Both the position numbers and the translations under genes were made by a program. Shown here piece after piece: positions 43,700 to 57,512 of a stretch of 64,000 nucleotides of DNA; the first letter of the stretch is position 1, and each line of letters opens with the position of its first letter. This DNA is from Hyposmocoma kahamanoa (lineage: Eukaryota > Arthropoda > Insecta > Lepidoptera > Cosmopterigidae). The DNA is taken from assembly GCF_003589595.1 (NCBI RefSeq), contig NW_020655550.1, positions 844,796-908,795 of the forward strand, given 5' to 3'. The notes beneath the pieces were generated by a model. The model was not told the origin of the DNA and searched no databases. It saw nothing but the letters and a program-made list of their open reading frames with translations.

Positions 43700-46470
43700 G
43701 TTTAGTATTATATTTTTATTTAACTGCCTTGTAAATACATAATATGAAATAAATACCATAATATAGAGTTTTTTATAATTTATTACAATATAATATACGT
43801 GGTGGAAAGCTCAGCCTAAGTGTTAGTCAACCCAAGACATAACTCCTGGATACATATAATATTTGCTACATATTCCAAATTCATTTGATTTTCAAGAGCG
43901 ATTACAGTTTTAGTTGTTTAAAGTAGTTATTGTGAAATAGTTACTTGAGAACTTAACCTTTTTTCCAGTCATTTTGAACTTTCATTGTATCTGATTAATT
44001 TAGCTTAGTATTCCTCTTTAGTATCTTCTTCCAATTTGTACTTCAATGTTTGTGATATATTTAACAACAAGCAATTGCGAATGGCCCGTCTAGAGTTTGT
44101 CATAGAAACGATTAAAACCCATAAATTGGAGTTTATCAATGACTGTATCGAAAGACTTGCTGTCGATACTCTGGTATTAATTCAGGCTTAATGTCAACGT
44201 CTATTACAATAATTAAAGCAATAGATACAGTAGGTATTGATTGGAAACCAATGAAAAACTTGGAACAATTATTAAATGCGAATCAGTTTTTTAACTTTGT
44301 AGATATTTTGAATTTTTATTTTCTGTGGCGTATTTGTATGTATATGTAAGCATTTGTTTCCTTAATTGAGTGTATAAGGAAGTATAAGCACGTTTGCACC
44401 CCTTTAAGTCTGAAAAAGAAGATTTGTCACGAAACTGCTCTAGTAACTATATTCATATATACTATACACAATGCTTCAAAAGTTTAGAAAATAATTAGTT
44501 CAGTTCATTAACAAAACTACATTGATATATTTACTTAAAAGCAATTAACTTTGGTTTTTATGAACCCATTGCATATACGTTACCAATAGATATTGATGAT
44601 ATTATAAAATATTAGTAGGTACGAGATTGTAAAATTTAATTATGTAATGATTGCATACAATACTTTTTCTACGAGTAAATAAAATAATGAAATACAACCA
44701 ATCTTAGACAACCAATCTATATTTAGTTCAATCCTTGATAACAATAACAAACCCAATTTTTATTTAAATAAATTTTCATCCATTTATTAGGGTAGGAAAA
44801 GGTGCCACTATACAGCCTCTTCATATATTTTGACGACAGCCAAAACAAACGCTACAAAACAAAAACCAAAGAGATAGGATAGAAGAGGCCAAGTATCGCT
44901 TATATTTTAACCAATAATTTTTTTATAAAGGTTTATGGCCCAGTTGCAAGATATTTAGACCAATTTAACTAAATCAGGTGGCAGTAGAGCGTTTAAGTAG
45001 CGTCATGTTTGATATTTTAATTAGCACAATTACGTTCTTTTTTGAAACTCATTATAGGTATGTGTACTATAATACTCATTAAAGTACTGTGTACAGGATT
45101 TTATTTACACACATATCATAAACTCTCTATAATGTGTTAAAAAACCGTAACTTATGACCAGCATAAACATAGCATAAAGGAAAATGTTATTATTGCGTCA
45201 TACTAACATCGAATGTTATTATTTCATTTAAACTTCGAACACTGAAAAACAAACCAGTTTCATTGGACCTCAGTCTAATATAAGTCGAGATGAAGTTTTA
45301 TTCGAAATCAAAATGTCAATAGCAAACAATTTTGACAATTGCACACGTTACTTGATATCGAACGATATGATAGTTGGGGCCGATTCTAGTTTGTCTATGA
45401 TTTAAAAATAAAAACTACGGTTGTATGACATGCGAGAGAAAAGTTTTTATTTGCCGCCATTTCGCCAGTGTTAACATGCGGTTCCTGAATACATCACACA
45501 GAGCTTATAATATGTGCGTAGATAAAGCAGTGTATGTAACTGTACATAATTAGGCACTTAGGATACGTGTGTAGATAAATACTTTTATTTCACATTTGTC
45601 ACTAGTGGAGACACATTGCATATACAGTTTTATATGAGAAGTACAATAATCATGTGACAAGCGAAACGTGTCAATAACAGCAACCAAACCATTTAAAAAA
45701 AGTCGGCAAGTCGCCCACGGTTGTTTGAGTGCACAAAATTATATTTATTTCATACAAATTATGACATTGTGGCCGCACAAAGGGATAAAAAATTAACCGA
45801 CCCTTTACGGTCATCCTTTTATGTTCCTCACATTAATTATAACACCTCTTTAAGTTTAAATTTATGGTGTAGTTTTGTTAGTCATTACTTGTTTTAAGTG
45901 TTCAATGGTTTTGTTTTTGCGAACTCGGCTACGGTCCGATATTGGGTGTTTATGTACTTATAATTTATTGCCTCAAGCGGTGTTTTTATGTTTTGAAAGC
46001 CTTTAAAGGCACTTGGTGAATTTATAGTCGAACGTTTCAATATGGGCGATCTTCGCAGATTGTTCTCTACTTCATATTTACCTTTTTACATTTGTTTAAT
46101 TGTTACAATTAGTGTATTACCTAGGAGACTAATCCTCCCAGAAGCGATTGTTTGAAAAAGATCCATATAACAAATCCATATAACAAATCCATTAAAATTT
46201 ATTTAACGATATAAGAATATAACTAAAACAATTAATCTACTACCAAACCAAGACAATTTTGTAAAAATAAAGCATATTATTAGCAGTCTCAATTTTGGTG
46301 CAGAATAGTTATCTCTAATAAATTGTTCTCGTTATATAGCCTATATTTTATATTTAGTACCTAATTTAAACATACATTATTCTATGTCGGAAATTAATTT
46401 TTTTTTATTCATAACCATACAAACTAGATTAAGTACAATTTACTATACCCTATCAGAGTCCATGTGAAAG
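43700..46470. other. AT-rich intergenic stretch, no gene seen
   Basis: No ORF above 60 codons and no structural RNA seen. A short direct repeat (CATATAACAAATC) is at 46164-46190. Confidence 0.55.
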
Positions 46471-46479
46471 TATAACATA

Positions 46480-48174
46480 GGGCGCACTATAAGTTTCCGG
46501 AACTGGCCACTTACATAAACAGTACTTAAAAAGTAATTACAACATTTGAAAATGGAACTCTTTGGCTGTAGAATACAGTTTGTTTCATCTGACTGTCACT
46601 TGCTTTTACATTGTGGCTGATGACGCTATAATAAAAAAATTAAAAGAAACTTCGATAGCTCGTGGGGAGCTGCGGGATAGATGAGCTCGCAAGTAAAGGG
46701 AATGGAAGCCGTGCTACCACCAACCTTTATGTCCGAAACGTCGTAGAGCTCGTCTTCTTTTACACACATCACTTGCGGCCAATCACTAATAACGCCACCA
46801 TGTAAAATATTGCGTACGCGGCTCAATGCCGGGCGGAGAAGCGGGATATTTAATTTAATACAATAATTCGATGTCGCGGATGCGGATTTTTCAGTTCGAG
46901 TGTAACGTCACACACTTATTTTTTAATTTCACTGGCGATTTACGTGGCTATGGCGTAGCACGGATTAGGACGGGAAAGGTAAGGAGGTGCGAGCTCAGAC
47001 AAACTATATCTGGTGTTACCAGTGGCGTCATTTTAGAAATTGGTTGTCTACACGGAAGAAAAAATTATGTGGTCTGTGGTTGCCTAAATCACCATGAATT
47101 TAACTCGTGAAAATTTTCGTATGATTTTCTACGATTTTAAGTGTAATTTAACAGTTTTTGCACACAGCAAACTGCTTTTGGCGATGAAGCTCCATACAAC
47201 ATGACTATTTATAGCTGGTTTGCAGAATTCAAACGCGGTCGTGTGAATCTCAGTGAAAAACAATAAAAACATCAATGCTGTGCGCCATATGATCAAAGTA
47301 GGCAGGCATGTGACATACCATGAAATTCGGGCATCTTTAGGCATAGGCATGAGTCAAATACAATCAATAGGTCCTACACAAACATTTGGGTGTGAATAAG
47401 CTGTGCTCTTAGTGGATCCCACACAATTTGACTGAGGCGCAAAAAACGGATCGCGTCACTTGGTGCAATGCCATGCTTACCAGATTCAACGAAGGGGCGT
47501 CAAATTTGGTTTAGGACATAGTAACAGGTGACAAAACATGGATTTATAGTTACGATCCCAAAACAAAGCAGCAATCGAGCATATAGGTCTTTCAAGATGA
47601 GCTAAACCAACCAACCAACTAAATTGGCGCGCGTGCAAAGTGCCTTTAAGCGGATGATTGCTTCTTTTTTTTTAATAAAACTGGACATGTGGCTACTGTT
47701 GCTTTGGGGAATCATTGTACCGTGAATAGTGATTGGTACACGACCGTTTGTTTGCCAAACTCCGTAAAAATAACCTTAAACGCCGTATCATCTTGCACCA
47801 CGATAATGCCAGTTCTCACACGGCTAGACGGACAAATGAATTTTTGAAGGTGAACAACGTTGACCTTATTAGCCATCCCGCGTACAGTTCCGACCTGCCA
47901 CCTTGTGACTTTTATTTATTTCCAAAAATTAAGAACCAGTTACGCGGTCAACGATTTTCATCACCTGAAGAGGCTGTCGAAGAGTATGAAAAATATGTTT
48001 CAGAGATTGTCACGGTGGAGTGGCATAAATGTTTTTAAAATTGGTTTATTCGTATGAAAAAGTGCATTAACGCTAACGGAGAATATTTTGAGAAAAATAA
48101 ATTCATTTCTGACCACTTATTACTATACGTATACGTATTTTTTTCTTATTCATTCCGGAAATGTATAATGCGCC
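46480..48174 (+). mobile_element. mariner transposon, copy 2, with internal insertion
   Basis: Both terminal repeats are present (GGGCGCACTATAAGTTTCCG at 46480; TTCCGGAAATGTATAATGCG to about 48174). Transposase pieces: MTIYSWFAEFKRGRVNLSE (47200), VTGDKTWIYSYD with Glu to Lys next to the first Asp (47525), ILHHDNASSHTARRT and PCDFYLFPKIKNQLRG (47790-47950). Frameshifts and stops throughout. About 405 bp of foreign sequence (46617-47021) interrupts the 5' part. Confidence 0.9.
46617..47021. mobile_element. unidentified insertion inside mariner copy 2
   Basis: Alignment by eye with mariner copy 3 shows continuous mariner up to TTGTGGC (46617) and again from GTGGCGTCATTTTAG (about 47017). The material between is absent from copy 3. 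GTGGC on both sides may be a 5-bp target duplication. The insert is GC-richer, with a 66-codon minus frame (46626-46826) of unknown identity. Confidence 0.6.
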
Positions 48175-48180
48175 TCACGT

Positions 48181-48205
48181 ATTTTACTTTACTTTACTTT
48201 TACTT
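48181..48205. repeat. short TTTAC repeat
   Basis: About five units of TTTAC/TTTTAC just outside the 3' end of mariner copy 2. Confidence 0.7.
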
Positions 48206-48639
48206 GTAACAACAGTATTTATACCGAGTTTGCAATAAACGATATTTCTATTATACTCTAAGGATAATAGATTTAATAGTGAAAAAATAACTGACCAATA
48301 GTAACACTTCTTGTTGAGTCTGTCTGCTGTGTTGTCGTCAATTACATAATCATTTCATTAATTAACAAGTTAAGAGTATTGAATATTTACCAGAAAAAGT
48401 TTATTTTAAATTACTTTTCTTTAAAAAGCTGAACCACTGTTTACCGGAATCTGTGTATGATTTAATCTGCTGACGTACCTTTATTTATTATACATAAAAT
48501 TGTATTGTATTGCAAAATCTATATATGGTTTTCCGTATCATTAAGAATCTTCTACGAATATTCTGATCATATGACAAGATAAGGTAAAGATCATGGATAG
48601 TTATGTGGTTTTTCTCACAATTTTGGTATTTTTTCATAC

Positions 48640-48970
48640 TAACCTATATTAATTACATTCTGTGTAAAATTTTCTTGGGATTTCCAAATATTTTTACCCT
48701 GACTAGTATTGGCCATGTTATGCAGTCCTTTCGATTTGACACTTAAGGCAATCTCCGATTGTGGCGACACCAATTTCACCACCAAACCGCAGGCGTGTCT
48801 ATTCTCCACAAAATGGAGTCCAAAAGGTATATCCATATCGATAACCAACCTTCTGCAACTACTTGGAATGGACCTGTCGTCCATTTGAACTTCGACAGAT
48901 ACATATAATCCATAGAGAGTGTGCGATGGAATTGCATGACTTATTTTCTTCCTTCCCCTTTCCATCATCG
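48640..48970 (-). mobile_element. possible decayed LINE ORF1 (gag-like) fragment
   Basis: The minus-strand frame GLYVSVEVQMDDRSIPSSC and later NRHACGLVVKLVSPQS aligns loosely, by eye, with the zinc-knuckle region of Jockey-type ORF1 proteins. The Cys/His positions are mostly lost. The identification is tentative. Confidence 0.3.
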
Positions 48971-49009
48971 AGGGACTAGACGTAGGCCCCAGCCTTCCTT
49001 AGGGGTTCC

Positions 49010-51475
49010 AACCCTATGTTGTGGATATTCCAAGGATTCGCAGGAAGCGTTTCGCTTTTAATTTAAAAGGGGAAATTCCAAGGACTCGAATTCCCTGCCT
49101 GCAGATCAGTTGGTCATTTAAGTTCTCTGATATATGACTTCATTAGGGATTCGGTCCATCAGAGAAACCTCAAGCATAAACCCTATGTTTGTAAAAGATG
49201 TTGGCTACTTAGCAATAACTCCTTTTTTGTACATTAACCTATTTTATAACTCTATTTTGTCATTGTAATCTTCAATATGCAACAAAAAATATTTAATTAA
49301 TTCATTGCACCCGCTCCTTGCTCTCTCTACCTAAGGCGAGGACTAGATTAAATGGTCACACGGTACCTAAGGCCATATTACACATTGTTACTATGTAGCA
49401 CTCAACAATGTATAATGCTTAGATATATTGTTGTTGAGGTCAATCGAGTGTTACTGTAGCCATATTTGCAGAGCCAATGGCAGATAAGCTATGGGGCATT
49501 AATTAGCGATTCCGAAGGCAGCGATCAATAAATCACCAAGTTACACGACTGCCCTCACTCGATGACTTTAATGGTTTTACCGACACGCGCCTTTCTGCCA
49601 CTTTTGCATGACATTGTACGCTTCGCACAAGGTAATCTGTAAACATACGATTTTTTATAGTAAAAATCGTCAAACTGCATCGTTTTTGGTTGGTACGTCA
49701 TAAAATTTTAATCTAGGAATTTAGACATACGAAAACAAATAAACCAACTTATTTTCACACGAAACAAGCAAACGGAATAGAACATCAAAATACTTATGTC
49801 ACTGTATATGTATACTGAAAATACATACACTGTACAATTTGGGAAATAGTGTCGAAAAACTTACCGTCAAAAAACAAAAACAGAACTGTATACATTTGCA
49901 TAAATTTTCAACTTTAAACTTAAAACTTTTACATTTATATGAATATCGTTACAAAGGTAGATTTTGTTTTTGTAAAACAAAGCGAACAAAGATTCATTTC
50001 TGAGCGCCATCAGATACCAACGATGCTGGATAATCCGTTCCTTGTTACCAATGATAGGAAATATTCAATAATATCTCGAAAATGCTAATAGAACAGTACA
50101 ATAGATGCGTGCGCAGATATCTACGAATAGATCACTATCGCAGTGAATAATTATAAGTCCAGTTTATCCAGCTGCTATTAGAACCCAATCAAGGATACAC
50201 CGTGACCTAATGGAGCGATGCATTGACGTAAACGCTAGGTTTATCAATGTAGGCGGAGAGCGAATCAATAAATCATGAGAACCAATAGGATAATGTGTCG
50301 TGTGTGATCTTGCCGTGTAGTTCAGGTGTCGTCAAAAACTCTCTAACTCCCGACGCATGGGAGTTATAAATTAGAAGCCTATGTTGATATGTATATGTGC
50401 CTGTCTATGAAAATTTTGTAACCCTAATAGGCCGTGAACCTGCACGGTAACAAAATAAGAAACCTTCAGGTCCACAGAACTCATCGTAAGCTGATGGTAA
50501 ATAAAAGAAAAGGGCCCAAAAGGGCCAAGTAATGCGGTATTACAGATGGGTATTAAAATTGGCACATGATTAGCAGCAGTTATTATAATTTGTTATCAAA
50601 ACTGGCTCATGATTTGTAGTAACTTTTACAAATCGGTATTAAAACTGGTAAAGGAATCAAAAAGAGACGCAATTGAAATTAACTTAACTTAACAGCACTG
50701 TACGCTACCGCGATCGAGCAGGGAGTGACGATGGAACGAAAATTAGAATGGCGAGGCAAAGGAATTAAATAAGGATTCAAAATGTAAAAAACGAGTGGCC
50801 AGGAACCGAAAAAAGTCGATAAAAAGGAGGGATGACGATGTAAGAAGGTCACATCGTCACATCTATGTATCGCAAATTTAGATAACGGGGCCTAACTGAA
50901 AAAAAATATTTAGAACGACTTTAAAAACCATAATCAATAAGGTTGTAAATAAACAGATCCAATAATCAGAAAGAAATTTTGAGGTAATGGAATTGAATAT
51001 TTTATCATTATTTTTACCTTTAGTACTTCAAGGTAATAAATTAAATAATGTGAAAATGGCACAACTTCGAAACCTTATTTTGCGTGTTCTAAAAAGAAAT
51101 AAATTTTATCTTGGGTCACTTTCGTTCTATCTGTCCGTGGCGCTATAGCTCCGGCAAGACTGATCTACTAAAAGTATTTTTTTTTAATTTGAAGGCTAAT
51201 TTAGCTGGTAGAAAGAACACTGACCTTAATCTGGAAAACGGCAGTTCTACTTTGCTGTAGAAATAGATAGGGCAGATCACTGCGCTGTGGCGTAAGTTAA
51301 TCTATACCCTGTCGTGCATAGAGAACCCAGTAAATAGGTACGTACTATACAGAGAAAATGTACTCAGCGCTTCTGTGTGATTGCAACCTATTTATATCCA
51401 AAAATATATTTTAGTAAAGCCACTGTCTTAGTGGTTTAAACATATGTGTGTATTTAGATGATGGCAAAACTTTCC
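49010..51475. other. intergenic, no gene seen
   Basis: A loose inverted repeat lies around 49368-49470 (CCATATTACACATTG / AGTGTTACTGTAGCCATAT). 50690-50850 is a purine-rich patch. No supported coding sequence. Confidence 0.5.
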
Positions 51476-51477
51476 AT

Positions 51478-53240
51478 TTATTTTATTTATTTATTTATTA
51501 AGGCTTGTCAACAAAGTTTACAACTTAACGTATACAAAACAATAAATACAAATTAATTAATGTACAGTTGCAACTTCAATTATAGGCAACCACAGCATGC
51601 ACTTAAATGTATATTTAAATGTACAAAAAGAAAATCTGTACCGATAAAATGAAATTAAAATTAACAATAATAATAATAATAATTTAAATCCAATAAAAAA
51701 ATTAATTAAACTTAAGCTAAAGCTACAACATTGTTCTTTCCTCAAATTTATATAATGTATCACAAAATATATCAACAGTTTCATCTTCACCGGACACTCG
51801 ATTATGTAAACTAGATAGGCGGGGGACTGGCGAATGCTTTCCTACATTCGTTCTACACAAACGGACATGAAATAAAGGACGCGGCTGTCGAGGCGGACGT
51901 GGGGGTACTCGAAAACCAAATTTATTGAGAATAGACGGGCAGTCTATCATGCCGTTCATAATTTTATGTAAGAAACATAAGCCTAAAGTATTCCATTCAA
52001 AGTTTTCATGAAAAAGTGCTCAAGACAGGCACTGTAACAGTTTACGTCATGAGGCGGTGTGAAGCGGTACGCCAGGTGTCGTTGAAACCTTCTTTTGACA
52101 CTTTCAATTCTCTTAACATGGACTCGATATGTCGGGGACCGCACGACGCTACAGTACTCAAGCTTACTTTTGACATAGGCATTAAATAGTAATAACGTAG
52201 TGGAAACCTTCCTGAACTCCTTTCCATTTCTAAAAGTAAATCCTAGTGATTTCAATCTCTTTTTCAATCTTTTGTCAATGTGAATAGAAAATTTAAGCTT
52301 GGAGTCCACCACTACACCCAAGTCTCGTATCTTAGAAACTTCTTTAAGAGTTTCACCTGAGGTATTGTACTGGGTACTGAGAGGTTTACGTTTTAATGTG
52401 AACTTAATATGGAAGCACGTACATGAATTCAGATACATTTTACTCATGTGATACCAAATAATGAGTCTGTCAATATCAGCCTGCAACAAATCAGCATCAT
52501 TGAGACTTTTAATAACACGCATTATTTTAAGATCATCAGCAAACAAATAGCAGATCAAGTTCTTAAACAGCCTTTCAATGTCATTTTTTTTTAATTAATC
52601 GGTTATATTTTTTTAACTAATAGTAATAACAACGCACACACTCGACATAGCCCCGTACTAGGGAAACCCTGTGTCGCGGGTGCCATGGACACACAAATAG
52701 ACAATTACAAATTACACCCAAACTCATGAGACAAATAAATGTAGGCCATACAAATATTTCTCCCGGCCCGGGAATCGAACCTGGGACCTCTGCATGGCAG
52801 TCCGGGATGGTAACCGTTCGGCCACGGAAGCAGTTAATAATATCTTCATCAATAAATATAATGAAGAACAATGGCCCAAGGTTTGAACCTTGCGGTACTC
52901 CAGAGCATGAAATAAAAGGATTTGAACTATATCCATCAATTACAACTCTAGAACACCTGTTATTCAAATATGATTGACACCACTGAAGTAGGGAGTCCCT
53001 AATCCCGAAGTGAGCTAATTTATTTATCAATCTACGATGATTAACTTTAGCGAAAGCCTTGGAGAAGTCGTATATATTGCATCTACTTGTCTTGAAGTAT
53101 CGACTGCCAATGCTACATCTTCTATGTACTGGGATAGATTTGTGTCGGTAGATCGCTTCGTAATAAATCCGTGCTGATTCGGTGATAGTTTATTCCTGAC
53201 ATGCCTAAAGATATGATGATATGATATTTTAAATTTCTTA
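51478..53240 (-). mobile_element. LINE, 5'-truncated, with nested SINE
   Basis: Minus strand, 5' to 3'. A QHGF-type RT block lies near 53170. INKLAHFGIRDSLLQWC and SGVPQGSNLGPLFFIIFI (53025-52870) follow, then the SINE. ICYLFADDLKIMRVI with intact catalytic FADD (52560) and the thumb/C-terminal region VSKIRDLGVVVDSKLKFSIH to RFTPPHDVNCYSACL (to about 52000) come next. The 3' UTR ends in a TAAA-type repeat (51480-51500). The 191-codon frame 51983-52558 is the longest intact piece in the window. Jockey-like. Confidence 0.87.
52622..52835 (-). mobile_element. tRNA-derived SINE, family A, copy 3, inside LINE
   Basis: Very similar to copy 1: CCCGGCCCGGGAATCGAACC, GGTAACCGTTCGGCCACGG (as read on +). 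It separates the LINE blocks FFIIFIDEDI and LFADD, so it inserted after the LINE. The high similarity to copy 1 suggests recent activity. Confidence 0.85.
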
Positions 53241-53249
53241 TCAAGAGTG

Positions 53250-54490
53250 TTAATTTGGATGCATTACTTTAAGAATATGTAAAAGCCAATGTGTGAATAT
53301 GAAGAAAATGTGATGTGAAATCAGCTTGCAAAATATGTATATACCATTGACTTACAAATAAATGGACGACGGGTCTAATACAAAATCCACGAAAAAAATG
53401 TCCCAAGTCAACCTATTTAAACGTAGTGACATGTAAAGGAATATGAAAAAGCTAAAACGTTGAATTTAAATTGTAATGTCATCGCAGTACTGTCTAATTT
53501 TGCTTGCTTCGCTGTCAGTCGAACAAACGAAGACTAAAGCGTGAATGACGCTCTGTATACGATTTTAACGCCCTATAAGTTCGGACACTTTTTAGCGCGG
53601 ACTCGACGTCCATATAATTGTAAGTCAATGGTGTATACAATCCATTTTTTGCATTTGGTAACTTTGTGCTTTAAGACACGTGTTTGAGAAAGCAAGGCGA
53701 CTAAAGGCAATATAATTAGATATAGTTTACATTTATGATAACTTCGGTAGGTATCTGTGTAAACGAAGAACAATGTGGAAAAAAATCTTCTAAGGCAGTA
53801 ATATTGTATTCATTACGAATGTTGTTTCACACATGAAAAAAATACGACGGCAAAAAAAGATAAAAAAATGTTTGGCCTATTTGTTGTATTGACACAAGAA
53901 TGTTTCAGTTAGTCTGTTGTTGTCAGTTTACATCTTCACTACATAATTTATAGTTCGGTGACATTTCGTACCTTTTAGCGTACCTTCCTGTGTTACTCAC
54001 GAATCTTAGGAAAAATATGAAATCTTAAACGCAGATTATGAAATTTAATTAACAATTACAAATAGATATTCCATCCAATCACTGCATCCGGGTCCAATAT
54101 CTACACATCCAAGGCTGCGCTGGCGGCGTAGCGTAACTTAGTGCATATTTATAGCAGCTCTCAGTTTACCATTAGATAGATTAGATTAACCAGCGGCATG
54201 CGTATCGCACACATCCCTCCCGGGGGATTCTGAACGTAAATAATTACTAATGCATCTGTTATAAACACTATATTGATATTTGCAATGTACGGAATAGCAA
54301 GTACAAATACTGGATTTACGCATTATTTTACTATGGTTCTCTCCTCCCGTCACGTATTTGAATTAATTCACCTGGTTGAATTTCTCTAAAAAACGTTCAT
54401 CATCAAATCATATATAAATTATTTTTTATTATTACTACATTTACATTTACATTAATTACATTTAGGTTAGTACCTATACGTACCTATACG
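53250..54490. other. intergenic, no gene seen
   Basis: AT-rich. A small direct repeat TACCTATACG x2 is at 54471-54491. Nothing else. Confidence 0.5.
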
Positions 54491-54499
54491 TTAGAAGCA

Positions 54500-54745
54500 A
54501 TAGAGCTCCTTTAGAAGAAGTGCTTCCGGGGAAGTACTGCCACTTTACCTATTTTTCCCGCAAAGCAGTAATGCTTACATTACTGCACTTTGGTTTTGAA
54601 GGGTAAGGTGATGAAATAACAGCCACATGGAACTTATCAAATTAAGACGCAGGGTGACGGGCGCAGTGGCACTGCCCCTCACATCTTTGCGATTTAAAGC
54701 TCTGAGCGACACTGAACAGGAGTGTCGCTTACTACCAGGCGCACG
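54500..54745 (-). repeat. repeat family C, copy 5 (reverse)
   Basis: As read on +: GCAGTAATGCTTACATTACT, TTTTGAAGGGTAAGGTG and CAGGGTGACGGGCGCAGTGG. The inverse of the family blocks. Confidence 0.75.
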
Positions 54746-55217
54746 ACTTATTCGTCCCATCACTTCATATCAATGAAAAAGAACGAAAAATACTTAAGTG
54801 TACTCTCATTTAAAACGATGACTAATTGTTATTACTTGTTTACCATAATGGAAAAACATATAAGGAAAGTAAACAAATTTGCATGTCAAGATCAAAAAGG
54901 CTTTGCGAAGGCATGTAAATAATCGGTGACTTCGTTACACCTATGGCAAATCCTATTACCACGAAGAAGAAAGCATAGGAAGTTCCCAACTCAAATTGAA
55001 TCAATGTAATAGACTGTAGCGTAAACCCTCTCCTTCGAGACCGGTGCTTATAATCATATTATATTGTATTTGTATTATACATAAATAACGTTCTAAAAAG
55101 TTAGGTATCTCTGTCAACTTTAACCGACTACGTCAAAACCAAATAATATGATCGCAAAAGATATGAATCATACAACTAAAAATCAATCCGAATAGGCACG
55201 TGAATACATGAAGAGAC

Positions 55218-55275
55218 CACCAGAGCCGGCACGGTAGCCCGGGGTCGCGGGTTCGATCCCATGCGCCGCATAAAT
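55218..55275 (+). repeat. truncated tRNA-like fragment
   Basis: GGCACGGTAGCCCGGGG followed by CGCGGGTTCGATCCCATGCG has a near-perfect B box but too short an upstream half and no 73-nt cloverleaf. A SINE head remnant rather than a tRNA gene. Confidence 0.45.
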
Positions 55276-55289
55276 ATCGCCGTCTACAA

Positions 55290-56810
55290 TAATACCGCTG
55301 ATTTTAGTCCGAGTATGTCCTTTCAGCAGTATTTATTGGATGCACTCGCTACCATTGTTATTGGTTACTAAACTTGTTCGTATTATTTATTCTCTTTTAC
55401 AGATCAAGTCACAATCGACGTAATTTTGTAACATAACTACGTAAAATTTAAATAGAAGTATTTTTTACTAATGACCATCTTTTGGTGTTTTCTTAATAAT
55501 AATAATTGGTAAATTATTCGTTATATTATATTATCACTCTCTTACAAGATGTCACCAATATCTTCACAATTTTTTTTATTAGCTGCATACCTTACCTTAC
55601 CTACCTTACCTTAAAAATAAAGGGTCTGAGACTTTTTTGTCTTGTTCAACTTTTTTATATTTAACTCGGAAAACGAAATTTAGAACAAGTTTATTTTGTA
55701 GGTCATTGTGTAGCCTCTTTTTGACAATTTTCTTAAAACGCAAAGTACTCAAAGCCTTTAAAAATTTTAGTTATGGTGTGATATATGAATATATAAATTA
55801 ACGATATGTTATGAATTGAAGCCTTGTCTGTGGTATAAAGGTTCATTATAATAAATATCATATTTAATTAAAATTATAGTTCAATTAAGGCTCAGATAAT
55901 TATAAAATTCAAAAAACAAACGTACTTATTAACGGAACCACTACAAATTTTATGTATTTTCAACAAGGCAAGTACAACTTACTCCAATGCCAACGAAACG
56001 CTTATTGCATTAACACTCATACTATTTTGTTTGAAGTCATGCCACAGTAAAGTTGTACATTTTACTATGTTGGTGATAAGGACTATTGGTGTACAATATA
56101 CATATAAGCTCAAAGAAGATAATCGATGCAGAATTGTGACACTGTACTACAGTTTTTCTGAGACATTAATAATGACATGGTGGTGGTAGTTTAGCTAATA
56201 CCATATGTCATAAATATTTAATGTGAATTACTTGATAATATAAACGTATAAGTAGAGTTATACAAGTAATGTGAAGTTTTATTTAATTTCAACATCCGGT
56301 ACTCTACTACAACAACCATGTCGTTATTGACTATGTCCTAACGTGTCTCCTTTTTCAATCGAAATTTGAACACGATACTATCTTCACTTTAGCACTTGAA
56401 TCCAAGCGTATCTTGATAAGTACCAGTTGTTTTTTAGCAAAATTATATTTGCATTAGACCCTTGCCAATATTCTTACAGTGTGATTGGAAAAATGCATTC
56501 GTTGGTGGCAAGCGTAAGTTGGTGGCAGTTTTACGCTTATGGAGTGACGAGGTGACAGGCGCAAAGGCGGCGTCTTCTGTGACGCATCCAATCAATTTGT
56601 ACTTCACAATACGCTATACATCCTCAGCGAACTAACAGGCTCACCCAGAATGAAGGAATATTCTGTTCATGTAGAAAAATAACACTCAAGTTGTTATTTT
56701 ACTTTATATTATAAAATAATTATGTATTATCATAATAATAAGTACACTATTTCCAGTGTATTTATTACTATATGTAGCGTAAAATCAAAAGTTTGTTTGT
56801 TCAGTTTAAT
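55290..56810. other. intergenic, no gene seen
   Basis: A short CCTTA/TTACC repeat is at 55590-55615. Otherwise AT-rich and featureless. Confidence 0.5.
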
Positions 56811-56814
56811 TTTT

Positions 56815-57010
56815 TTTATGAGACCAAGTGACTGGACAAACAAGTCGCCCACCTGGTGGTAAGTGACACGCCTGTCCATAACAATTGCAGTGTCCCTCAG
56901 TGCTTTTAATCACAAATTTCTGAAGGGCACTGCCACTGTGCCAGTCACCCTGAGACGTAAGTTCACAAATCCCGTGTGCCTGTAATTTTACCATTTTGTT
57001 ATTCCTTCAC
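56815..57010 (+). repeat. repeat family C, copy 6 (truncated)
   Basis: ACAAGTCGCCCACCTGGTGG, GGGCACTGCCACTGTGCC and TCACCCTGAGACGTAAG. It ends before the TACTGCTT block. Confidence 0.7.
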
Positions 57011-57512
57011 TAAACTCTATGATTAATAAAAATGGATTTTACACACTACAGTTTCAGCACTTTAATGTACACTAATTCTTTTTGTACACAATTCAAAAAA
57101 TGACAGTTTCAATTTAAGCTGTTCGAACTGCGTCGGCAAAATTCAGAATCTCCCGATCGCCCGCCGGGTGTCTCATACAAGATGCATAGAGGCGATGCGA
57201 TGCGCAAGGGTCGGTGTTGTTTTTGTGCCACTAATGAAGTGCCGCGCTCACTCATTAGGAGGTAACGAGTAGCTGCTTGACACAAAACCTCTGGCCACAT
57301 GTGGGCTGCCAAATTGGAACGGATTCTTTTCATATACTTACGTATACAGAATTAAAACTACAATCCGAATTAAATGCAAAACAAACCAACATTAAGGCGA
57401 GTCACAGAAGGAGAAGCGAGAAAATTGTTTTGGTGGATCAAATGGTTTAGGTAATTCCTATTAAATAGCAGTCTTACAAAATATATGTATATGACATACC
57501 TAATGACGCATA

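Noticed and set aside
57109..57333. Minus frame resembling a Copia integrase stretch (AAHMWPEVLCQAATRYLL)
   Set aside because: The similarity is by eye only, no neighbouring LTR or other Copia domains were found, and the frame is short.
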